DNA of 64,000 nucleotides from Solirubrobacterales bacterium. GTDB lineage: Bacteria; Actinomycetota; Thermoleophilia; Solirubrobacterales; 70-9. The notes beneath the pieces are model-generated. The model ran no database searches. It had not been told where the DNA came from and saw nothing but the letters and a program-made list of their open reading frames with translations. Shown in pieces: positions 33,661-40,939 of the stretch. Numbering within the stretch: the first letter of the stretch is position 1; every line of letters starts with the position of its first letter. The position numbers and the translations under genes are program-made. The stretch covers positions 88,817 to 152,816 of the forward strand of contig JAGQUT010000006.1 of assembly GCA_020438355.1 (NCBI GenBank). Reading direction: 5' to 3'.

Positions 33661-34485
33661 TCAGCGTGATGCCGTTGCCTCCCCGAGCCTTTGAACGGAG
33701 AAGTCCTCGGCCGCATTGACGAACTGCCGGAACAGCTCGAACTGCTCCGGCTGATCGACCATGAGTTCCGCATGCCACTGGACCCCGATCATGAATTCAC
33801 GGTCCGGGTCCTCGATTGACTCGGTGGCTCCGTCCGGAGCCCAGCCAGTGGCAACGAGTCCCTCTCCGATCTTCTCGACCGCTTGATGATGGAAGGAATT
33901 GACGGCGATGACCGGAGAACCGACGATCAGGGAGACCCGGGATTTCGGGTCCAGATCAACCCGGTGGGCGGCGGTCTGACCCGGCATCTTCTGGCGGTGC
34001 TCGACATCCAGCCAGCGGTCCGGGATGTGCTGGAGCAGGGTTCCGCCGCGACTGATGTTGAGCGCCTGCATCCCCCGGCAAATTGCCAGCAGGGGGAGCC
34101 CCGAAGCATCGGCCTTGCGGGCGATCTCGAGCTCGAAATGGTCCAGGTCGGGCGCCGTCGGACCGAGATGCTCGTGTGGCTCCTGCCCGTAATGGTCGGG
34201 ATGGATGTCCGGACCTCCGGAAAGGCAGATGCCGTCCAGATGCTCTAGCAGCGCCCCGATCAGCCCCGTGTCCATCGGGGGGATGACGACGGGGATGCCT
34301 CCTGCCACCTCGACGGCCTTCATGTAGGTCAGCCCCAACGCCATCTCGTGACGGGGAGGTTCCCCCTCCGGCGTAGGTGAAACCGTCTCGGCTTTCCTCA
34401 GCTCGGAAGTCGTGACCCCGATCAAGGGCTTTCTCGTCTCCGGGGCGCGGGTCAACCCCCGCAAAGTCAGTCCTCCAGTATCCAT
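33661..34485 (-). CDS. Gamma-glutamyl amidohydrolase, peptidase C26 / PuuD-like class I GATase
   Basis: 274 residues with a ribosome site (GGAGGAG, AAGGA) before ATG 34485. The class I glutamine-amidotransferase fold shows LDGICLSGGPDIHPDHYG, the nucleophile elbow LLAICRGMQALNISRGG with catalytic Cys, and GVQWHAELM with catalytic His and Glu. C26 enzymes hydrolyse gamma-glutamyl amides, as PuuD does with gamma-glutamyl-GABA. It overlaps the ATP-grasp gene upstream by 19 bp, so the two are coupled. It would trim or release a gamma-glutamyl group made by a partner ligase (inference). Confidence 0.93.
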   Translation of the reverse strand: MDTGGLTLRGLTRAPETRKPLIGVTTSELRKAETVSPTPEGEPPRHEMALGLTYMKAVEVAGGIPVVIPPMDTGLIGALLEHLDGICLSGGPDIHPDHYGQEPHEHLGPTAPDLDHFELEIARKADASGLPLLAICRGMQALNISRGGTLLQHIPDRWLDVEHRQKMPGQTAAHRVDLDPKSRVSLIVGSPVIAVNSFHHQAVEKIGEGLVATGWAPDGATESIEDPDREFMIGVQWHAELMVDQPEQFELFRQFVNAAEDFSVQRLGEATASR

Positions 34486-35873
34486 GTGTCCTTCGCTCCT
34501 CCTCCCTGCGTGCTGCTTACGACCAGGTTGTCCGCGGCGCGGGCGAACCTTGTCAAAGCCAGCGGTGCCACGGTTTGCTCTCCCCCCGAGGTGAACACGT
34601 ACGGCCGCAGGTCGATGTGCCTTGGCTCGAGCTGATCACCGATCAGTGTCGGGTGGGTCGAAAGCCCGATCATTTCCTGGGCCACGAACCGGCCGGGGTT
34701 GCTTTCAACGGCGTGTCTGACTTTTTCGAGCTCCCGGGCGCTGGCTCGCGGTCCGATCACTATGTCCTGCCCCCCGAGTGCCCAGCGTGGCTTGACGACC
34801 AGTCGGTCGAGCTGACCCATCGCCTGGCTCGCCTGTTCCGGGTTTCCAAGGTCGTATGACTCGGGGATCGGGAGGATCGGCTCCTCGTCAAGGTAGAAGC
34901 GGATCATCTCCGGGGTGTAGCAGTGCACCGCCTTGTCGTCGGCGATCCCCGCTCCGAACGAGTTTGCGCAGGAGAGGGTGCCCTTCCGGAGCGGTTCGAT
35001 GAGAAGTTCCCCCAGCGGTGTCAGGCCGTTTCCCATGCGGGTGATCCGGTCGGTGTCGCTGCGGTTGTAGAGAACGTCTACGGGCCGCAGGCCGTCGTCC
35101 TTCCGGGCGACCAGACGGCCGGAAGAGACCTCAAGGTCTCTCGGAGTCACGACGTCGATGTCGAGCAGCCGGCCCAGAGACTGATGCTCGAACCAGGCTG
35201 CGCTGTCAGGGCCTTCGCTGAGGATGGCCACTCCCGGTTCAGCTACCCCATCGGGACTCTTGGCACGGAGCAACTCGGCCAGCATGGAGAATGCGCCTTC
35301 GGCATCGGCCAGGCTTTCCTCAACGGGCCACCGGCCGGCAACTGCCCTCCGGGCTGCGAGAGTGAACGTCAGCCCGGAAGGAAAGCGGAGGTTGTCCTCC
35401 AGAACCCGAAACCCGGTTTCGTCACGAACCAGGTCCGGCCCGGCGATGTCAGCGAGAACCGGAGCGCCAAAGCCGGCTGCCACGGGTTCGTAGTGCGGCG
35501 CTCCGTCAAGGATCGATCGGCGAATGACCCCGGCGGAAAGGATCTCCTGGCGCGAATAGATGTCGGCCAGGAAGCTCTGCAGGGCCCTGACCCTCTGCTT
35601 CAGCCCGGCGACCAGCCCGGACCATTCCGCTCCGGTGATGATGCGTGGAATCGCGTCGACCACGAATGCAGAACGCATCCCCTCGGGGCCAAACGAGACC
35701 CCGGCCTCCGAAAGGCTCGACTGAACCTGTCCCTGGACCTCGTTGAGAGACGCACCGTCGACGCCGTCGAACAGTCTTCGGTAGGGGCCCCGCAGTTCGC
35801 CATCGGCCAGGAACGCCTCGTCGAAATAGTCCGAAATGCGGTACCCGGTGGTCGCTGGCTGCACAGCCGTCAT
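34467..35873 (-). CDS. Circularly permuted ATP-grasp protein (COG2308 type)
   Basis: 468 residues. RISDYFDEAFLADGELRGPYRRLFDGVDG at the start, then SFLADIYSRQEILSAGVIRRSIL, GPDLVRDETGFRVLEDNLRFPSGLTF, VDVLYNRSDTDRITRMG, SFGAGIADDKAVHCYTPEMIRFYL and RLVVKPRWALGGQDIVIG. These are the characteristic blocks of the circularly permuted ATP-grasp family. Such proteins lack characterised substrates; comparative genomics places them in amidoligase operons with GCS2 ligases and amidohydrolases, which is exactly the context here. First gene of a minus-strand operon of at least five. Confidence 0.92.
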   Translation of the reverse strand: MTAVQPATTGYRISDYFDEAFLADGELRGPYRRLFDGVDGASLNEVQGQVQSSLSEAGVSFGPEGMRSAFVVDAIPRIITGAEWSGLVAGLKQRVRALQSFLADIYSRQEILSAGVIRRSILDGAPHYEPVAAGFGAPVLADIAGPDLVRDETGFRVLEDNLRFPSGLTFTLAARRAVAGRWPVEESLADAEGAFSMLAELLRAKSPDGVAEPGVAILSEGPDSAAWFEHQSLGRLLDIDVVTPRDLEVSSGRLVARKDDGLRPVDVLYNRSDTDRITRMGNGLTPLGELLIEPLRKGTLSCANSFGAGIADDKAVHCYTPEMIRFYLDEEPILPIPESYDLGNPEQASQAMGQLDRLVVKPRWALGGQDIVIGPRASARELEKVRHAVESNPGRFVAQEMIGLSTHPTLIGDQLEPRHIDLRPYVFTSGGEQTVAPLALTRFARAADNLVVSSTQGGGAKDTWILED

Positions 35874-36066
35874 GGCTAGACGATAAGCCGGACCGCGCGT
35901 TCGCGATTTGGCCGGTGGTCGAAATTCAGAGTTGTGAGACTGACCGTCACGGAAATCCGAGGGAGGGCACTTTGAATGCCGGGCACGAGGCTAGTGGGGT
36001 TCCGGCCGGTTGAATCACCTCACTACGATTGATGGGCGAAGCTTCAACCCACCGAAAGAGGAACCA

Positions 36067-36999
36067 GTGAGTACTGCGCAGTTCGAGAAGGAAACTGACA
36101 AGAAGGGGGCTTTCGTCCGTCAGGCGAGCGCCTTCCGCGAGTCGGTCACGGCAGACGGTTCCTCCGGTTTCAAGGCAGAGCCTGGCCGTTACCACCTATA
36201 CGTGAGTTATGCCTGTCCGTGGGCCTCCCGCGCGATCATCTACCGGAAGCTGAAGGGACTCGAGGACGTGATCTCGATGACCGTTGTGGATCCTGTCAGG
36301 GACGATCAGGGCTGGCGGTTCCTTGACGACGATCCCGATCCGATCAACGGCTACGAGTATCTGCTAGACGCCTATCTCAAGACCGACCCGGACTTCAGCG
36401 ATCGCGTGACTGTTCCCGTGCTCTGGGACAAGGATTCGAACCGGGCGGTCAACAACGAGAGCAGCGAGATAATCCGGATGCTGAACACCGAGTTCAACGA
36501 GTGGGCAAAGAACCCCGAGCTCGACTTCTACCCGGAGGCGCTTCGCGAAGAGATCGACGAGATCAACGACCGGGTCTACAACTCGATCAACAACGGCGTC
36601 TATCGGGCGGGTTTCGCCACCACCCAGGAGGCCTACGAAGAAGCTTTCATTGATCTCTTCCAGGCACTCGACGAGATCGACGATCGCCTCGCCGCGAAGC
36701 GGTACCTGACCGGCGACTCGATCACCGAGGCCGACTGGCGCCTCTTCGTGACGCTGGTTCGCTTCGACGCGGTCTACGTTGGTCATTTCAAATGCAACCA
36801 GAGGCGGATCGCTGACTACGACAATCTCTCCGGCTACCTGCGCGAGCTGTATCAGCATCCGGGCGTTCGGGAAACGGTAGAGATGGATCACATCAAACGC
36901 CATTACTACGTGACGCATCCGAAGATCAACCCCACCCAGATCGTCCCCATGGGACCCGAGCTGGATCTGGACAGCGATCCGGGCCGCGGTCACCTATAG
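36067..36999 (+). CDS. Xi-class glutathione transferase / glutathionyl-hydroquinone reductase-like
   Basis: 310 residues from GTG 36067, which has AGAGGA five bases upstream; the frame extends to 36010 without such a site. The thioredoxin-like domain has RYHLYVSYACPWASRAIIYRKLKGLED with catalytic Cys50, followed by the long DPVRDDQGWRF and VPVLWDKDSNRAVNNESSEIIRMLN. The helical domain has YLTGDSITEADWRLFVTLVRFDAVYVGHFKCN. Xi-class enzymes (YqjG/PcpF) reduce glutathionyl-hydroquinones. The gene is divergent from an operon containing a glutamate-cysteine-ligase-like enzyme; the native thiol here may be glutathione, mycothiol or another. Confidence 0.92.
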   Translation: MSTAQFEKETDKKGAFVRQASAFRESVTADGSSGFKAEPGRYHLYVSYACPWASRAIIYRKLKGLEDVISMTVVDPVRDDQGWRFLDDDPDPINGYEYLLDAYLKTDPDFSDRVTVPVLWDKDSNRAVNNESSEIIRMLNTEFNEWAKNPELDFYPEALREEIDEINDRVYNSINNGVYRAGFATTQEAYEEAFIDLFQALDEIDDRLAAKRYLTGDSITEADWRLFVTLVRFDAVYVGHFKCNQRRIADYDNLSGYLRELYQHPGVRETVEMDHIKRHYYVTHPKINPTQIVPMGPELDLDSDPGRGHL

Positions 37000-37105
37000 G
37001 TAGCCCCTGGCGTCGGTCTGCATCTCGGCGCCTGCCGGACCCGGAAGTAGCGCTCAGCTTCCGCGAAAACGTGCGGCCGATTCTTTACGCCGCTACTGTC
37101 GCCGT

Positions 37106-38164
37106 GTGAACTTCGAGTATCGGGGCGGAGACAGGTTTGGTCGTCTGACAAACGGAGCTGTCAGGCGTTACGACCTGGTCCAGAAGCTCGAATGGTTCCT
37201 TGTCGCAGCGATCACCACGATCCTCGTAATCCGGACCCAGCTCTGGCTGACCAATTACCCCCAACTCGGCGGCAACGGGCTCCACATAGCCCACTTGCTC
37301 TGGGGCGGGTTGTTCATGGTGATCTCGATCTGGATCAGCCTGATCTACCTCAATCGATGGAGCCGTCACGTTCTGGCGATCCTCGGCGGCGTCGGCTTCG
37401 GTTTCTTCATCGACGAACTCGGCAAGTTCATCACCCAGGACAACAACTACTTCTTCAAACCTGCGGCGGGGATCATCTACCTGATCTTCGTGATCATGTT
37501 CCTGCTGATCCGCGAGTTGTCCAAGCGTCAGACGCTCGACCAGAGAACCGCCCTCGCGAACGCCCTGGCGATCCTTCCTTCGACTGCCATCGGCGAGTTC
37601 CGTCAGGACGAGGCTGACCGGGCCCGGCACCTGCTCTCGATGGCTGACCAGTCCGATCCATCAGTCGCCCGGGCCCGCGAGATCTTCGACCAGGCGAAGG
37701 TTGCGCCCGCACAGCCTCCTTCGAAGCTGACCCAGCTCGGAAACCGGGTTCACGGCTTCGTCGAGAGCCTGACCCGGCGCAGGCATTTCCCGACAGTAGT
37801 GATCTGGGTGGTGATCATCTGGGCGCTTTCGACGCTTTCCTCGACGCTGGCTCTCGACCTGAACCTCGGCGGTGGCCAGGACCGTCTGGGACCAGATGTC
37901 GATCCAGGGCGAATCGGCGCGCTCGAATCCCTCTCGGCACTCGTATCGGTCGGGCTCGTCGCGGCAGGTGCCTGGCTGATGGCGAGGGGCAGGCGTGCCC
38001 GTGCCTACCGGTACTTCGCCCGTGCACTGCTCGTCTCGATCCTCATCACCAGGGTCTTCATCTTCATTGAATCGCAGTTCGCAGCCGTTTTCGGGCTGGC
38101 GCTGGACCTGATCCTTTTCGCGGCGGTTTCCGAGCTGGCCAGTCAGGACGAACACGAAGATTGA
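37106..38164 (+). CDS. Multi-pass membrane protein, unknown function
   Basis: 352 residues starting at a GTG. Four membrane segments (LEWFLVAAITTILVIRTQLWL, HIAHLLWGGLFMVISIWISLIYL, HVLAILGGVGFGFFIDELGKF, GIIYLIFVIMFLLIREL), a soluble loop of about 90 residues, then about four more segments. The conserved-looking HLLWGG and GFFIDELGKFITQDNNYFFKPAAG in the first half could bind a metal or be structural. I do not recognise a named family. Stands alone between the GST gene and the promoter of the hydrolase pair. Confidence 0.75.
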   Translation: MNFEYRGGDRFGRLTNGAVRRYDLVQKLEWFLVAAITTILVIRTQLWLTNYPQLGGNGLHIAHLLWGGLFMVISIWISLIYLNRWSRHVLAILGGVGFGFFIDELGKFITQDNNYFFKPAAGIIYLIFVIMFLLIRELSKRQTLDQRTALANALAILPSTAIGEFRQDEADRARHLLSMADQSDPSVARAREIFDQAKVAPAQPPSKLTQLGNRVHGFVESLTRRRHFPTVVIWVVIIWALSTLSSTLALDLNLGGGQDRLGPDVDPGRIGALESLSALVSVGLVAAGAWLMARGRRARAYRYFARALLVSILITRVFIFIESQFAAVFGLALDLILFAAVSELASQDEHED

Positions 38165-38228
38165 CGTTTCGACGGGATTGTCGAACGCAACTAACGAGGA
38201 CCATTCACTTTTCGAAAAACCCCGTTGT

Positions 38229-38256
38229 TTGCGGGTTCCATGCTTTTCCGTATAGT
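38229..38256 (+). promoter_or_regulatory. Promoter of the first CocE/NonD hydrolase
   Basis: TTGCGG (38229-38234), a 16-base spacer and TATAGT (38251-38256). The start site would fall near 38263, giving a leader of about 75 bases before the ATG at 38340. That leader contains two hairpins, listed separately. Confidence 0.55.
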
Positions 38257-38270
38257 CTCCGCCACAGGGA

Positions 38271-38313
38271 GTGGAAGGTCGCCTTCCACGAGAGGCTGGA
38301 GCCTTCCAGGCTC
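38271..38313 (+). promoter_or_regulatory. Structured 5' leader with two hairpins
   Basis: Hairpin 1 is GTGGAAGG-TCG-CCTTCCAC (38271-38289), eight perfect pairs. Hairpin 2 pairs bases 38292-38300 with 38305-38313 over nine positions with one mismatch, around a four-base loop. Both lie between the promoter and the ribosome site GGAGGG. A-rich sequence follows the second hairpin. An RNA-stability or translation-control element is the likely reading; no known riboswitch was recognised. Confidence 0.45.
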
Positions 38314-38339
38314 AAAAAATCGGGATGGAGGGTTTCAGC

Positions 38340-40736
38340 ATGCGCAGAACTCGGGTTTATCCGGCCGCGTTGGCCACAGTCATGGCAGGGCTCTTCCTGC
38401 TCGGTGGGGTTGCCACAACCGCTAGCTCGAAACCGAAGCTCAAGGTAGCACCAAAGATCACGTCAAAGGCTGCGTACACGGCCCGCGGCAGCGTCGGTGA
38501 GGCATACGTCAAGAACGCAGCACCCGGCACCAAACTGCTCCTTGTCAACTCGAACAACCGGATAGTCCGGACCGGCAAGGCCGACTCTTATGGATCAAAG
38601 GTCTTCTATGACATCGCCCCCGGCAAGGTTTTCACAGTCCGTACGCCGAAGGGCAAGGGTGCCCAAGGGACCAGGAAGTTCAAGGTCCTGAAGCCTGGGG
38701 CCAACCCTCCGCAGTCCTTCTACGACAAGATCGAGCTGAAGCCCGGGCTGAACTTCGTGAAAATGCGTGACGGAGTTGAGCTTGCGATGACCGTACGTCT
38801 GCCTGCGGGCAAGACTCTCGCGGACGGACCTTTCCCGACTTTCATCGAGTACTCCGGCTATCAGACCGCTGCTCCGCATGACCTGCTAGCGGCGCTCTTG
38901 GCCGGACTCGGCGGCAATCCGCCGCCCCCCGATCCACTCACCCCTGCAAGCTCGACTTCCGTCGGTTCGTTCATCGGCCCGCTCCTTGATTTCGCCGTGG
39001 TGAGCGTCCAGATGCGAGGTTCCGGTTGTTCCGGGGGCGCCTTCGACCTGTTCGGTTGGCCGACAACCTATGACGGCTACGACGCGGTCGAGGCCGTAGC
39101 AGCCCAGGACTGGGCAGAGGATGGTGTCGGAATGGGGGGCATCTCCTTTTCCGGTATCACCCAGCTCTTCACGGCCGGCACCAAGCCGCCCCATCTGGCG
39201 GCCGTTTCTCCGCTGTCGGTTACCGACGACGTCTACTTCGGTACCGGTTTCCCGGGCGGAATATTCAACAACGGATTTGCGTTCAGCTGGATCACGGAAC
39301 GGGCGGACGATGCCAAACCCGCCCCCGACGGCGGACAGCCCTGGGCGAAAGTCATGAGCACGACCGGTGACCCGGATGTGCCCGAGCCACTTCGCAGCGA
39401 GCAGAAGCAGCACTGTCTGGACAACCAGGCGATGCGACTTCAGACACGAAACTACAACCGCCTGATCGAGACCAATCCCTACCGGACTCCGTTGCTGTTC
39501 GAGAAACGTTCGCCTGGCGCATGGGTCAGGAACATCGATGTGCCGATCTTCTGGGTTGGCGCCTTCCAGGACGAGCAGACCGGTGGCCACTGGCCCGAGG
39601 CAGTGAAGAGCCTGCCGAAGGGGAACAAGAATGTCTGGGTCACGATGCAGAACGGCGTTCACGTTGACTCGCTCGGTCCCAGCACGATCACCCGCTGGGC
39701 CGAGTTCATGAACCTCTTCGTAGGTGACGGACGGGTACCCAAGATGTCACCTCTGGTTCTTGCTGCCAGTGCGGCTCTCTACAACGAAATCGCTTCGGCT
39801 GGCGCTCTGCCGATCCAGCAGTCCCGCTTCGCGGCACTGCCGGACACCCCCGAAAACGTCGCTGCGGCCACCGCCCAGTTCAAGCAGGACCCTCGAATCC
39901 GGATCCTGATGGACAACGGCAACGCGGTCGAAGGCGACCCGGGAGCAATCGGTGCTGCCTGGGAAGCCACGTTCAGTAACTGGCCGATCAACTCGACCAA
40001 GCCGACTGCGTACTACCTCGGCAAAGGTGGTGCCATGACCACCAGCAAGCCGAAGAACGGTTCGTCCGTCAGCTACGTGTCCGACCCGAACGCGCGACCG
40101 GCCAAGACGCTCGGCGAGAATGCCCAGGGCGATTCCTGGCTGGCTCAGCCGCCTTACCAGTGGGAGCCACTGGCCGACGGCAAGGGTCTCGGGTTCGTCT
40201 CGCCGCCGCTGGCCAGCGACCTGTTCATCGCTGGCCCGTCCAGTGTTGACCTTTACCTCAAGTCAAGCAAGGCCAACACTGATCTCCAGGTGACCCTCAC
40301 CGAGGTCCGCCCTGACGGCAAGGAGACCTACATCCAGAACGGCTGGCTGCGTGCGTCGCACCGGGCCCTGAACCCCAAGGCCTCGACCGCTTACAACCCG
40401 GTCCAGACCTGGATGGAGAGAGATGGCAGGGCTCTGAAGAAGGGCAAGTACAACTACACCCGAATCCAGATCTACCCGGCAGCGCACGTCTTCCGGGCCG
40501 GTTCCCGGATCCGACTGAACATCCAGGCGCCCGGTGGCGACCGGACGATCTGGGATTTCGAGACGATCGAAAAGGGCAACACGAACAACACGATCGGTCT
40601 CGGCGGCGCGATTCCGTCGAAGCTGGTCCTGCCGGTGATCCCGGGCCAGACCGCCCAGGGCACCGAGCTGCCCCCGCCGACCGCGCTTCGCGGTCAGCCG
40701 AGCCGGGACTACGTGCCTGCTTCGAACGGAGGCTGA
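38340..40736 (+). CDS. Secreted CocE/NonD family hydrolase (X-Pro dipeptidyl-peptidase S15-like), copy 1
   Basis: 798 residues from ATG 38340, preceded by GGAGGG; signal peptide to about ATTASS. Residues about 30-115 are a beta module (SKAAYTARGSVGEAYVKNAAPGTKLLLVNSNNRIVRTGKAD) unlike the standard family. The S15 alpha/beta hydrolase follows: FPTFIEYSGYQTAAPHD (oxyanion-type Tyr), VQMRGSGCSGGAFDLFGWPTTYDGYD, nucleophile GMGGISFSGITQ, acid in VGAFQDEQTGGHW and His in NGVHVDSLGPS. A PepX C-like jelly-roll ends the protein. Expected to cleave an ester or amide outside the cell. Nearly collinear with the next gene. Confidence 0.88.
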   Translation: MRRTRVYPAALATVMAGLFLLGGVATTASSKPKLKVAPKITSKAAYTARGSVGEAYVKNAAPGTKLLLVNSNNRIVRTGKADSYGSKVFYDIAPGKVFTVRTPKGKGAQGTRKFKVLKPGANPPQSFYDKIELKPGLNFVKMRDGVELAMTVRLPAGKTLADGPFPTFIEYSGYQTAAPHDLLAALLAGLGGNPPPPDPLTPASSTSVGSFIGPLLDFAVVSVQMRGSGCSGGAFDLFGWPTTYDGYDAVEAVAAQDWAEDGVGMGGISFSGITQLFTAGTKPPHLAAVSPLSVTDDVYFGTGFPGGIFNNGFAFSWITERADDAKPAPDGGQPWAKVMSTTGDPDVPEPLRSEQKQHCLDNQAMRLQTRNYNRLIETNPYRTPLLFEKRSPGAWVRNIDVPIFWVGAFQDEQTGGHWPEAVKSLPKGNKNVWVTMQNGVHVDSLGPSTITRWAEFMNLFVGDGRVPKMSPLVLAASAALYNEIASAGALPIQQSRFAALPDTPENVAAATAQFKQDPRIRILMDNGNAVEGDPGAIGAAWEATFSNWPINSTKPTAYYLGKGGAMTTSKPKNGSSVSYVSDPNARPAKTLGENAQGDSWLAQPPYQWEPLADGKGLGFVSPPLASDLFIAGPSSVDLYLKSSKANTDLQVTLTEVRPDGKETYIQNGWLRASHRALNPKASTAYNPVQTWMERDGRALKKGKYNYTRIQIYPAAHVFRAGSRIRLNIQAPGGDRTIWDFETIEKGNTNNTIGLGGAIPSKLVLPVIPGQTAQGTELPPPTALRGQPSRDYVPASNGG

Positions 40737-40773
40737 GTCGAAGGCGCCCTGCGCCGCTAAAGAAGCACCTCGG

Positions 40774-40801
40774 AAAAGGGTCGCCGAAAGGCGGCCCTTT
40801 T
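40774..40801 (+). terminator. Rho-independent terminator between the tandem hydrolases
   Basis: AAAAGGG-T-CGCC (40774-40785) pairs with GGCG-G-CCCTTTT (40790-40801) around a GAAA tetraloop, a 12-position stem with one T-G pair that ends in four T residues followed by CTGTTTC. It lies 38 bases past the first hydrolase stop, so the second copy needs its own promoter. Confidence 0.85.
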
Positions 40802-40939
40802 CTGTTTCAGAGACCTGTCCGTGGGGTCTCGGAAAACATCCTGTTTATGGACTCCTCCGTCGGGGAATGAATCGCCTGACACTCCAAACCGGCACGCGCC
40901 AGCGCATGCCGCCATGAAGGAAACGGGAGGACTTTCCAG
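40802..40939. other. Intergenic region before the second hydrolase
   Basis: 138 bases after the terminator. An inverted repeat, GAGACC-N9-GGTCTC (40810-40830), is followed by AT-richer sequence (GGAAAACATCCTGTTTATGG) that may hold a promoter, but no convincing -35/-10 pair was found. GGGAGGA lies just before the second ATG. Confidence 0.4.

Noticed and set aside
38271..38339. Upstream extension of the first hydrolase from a GTG at 38271
   Set aside because: Covers the leader hairpins, has no ribosome site and precedes a normal signal peptide with a good site at 38340.
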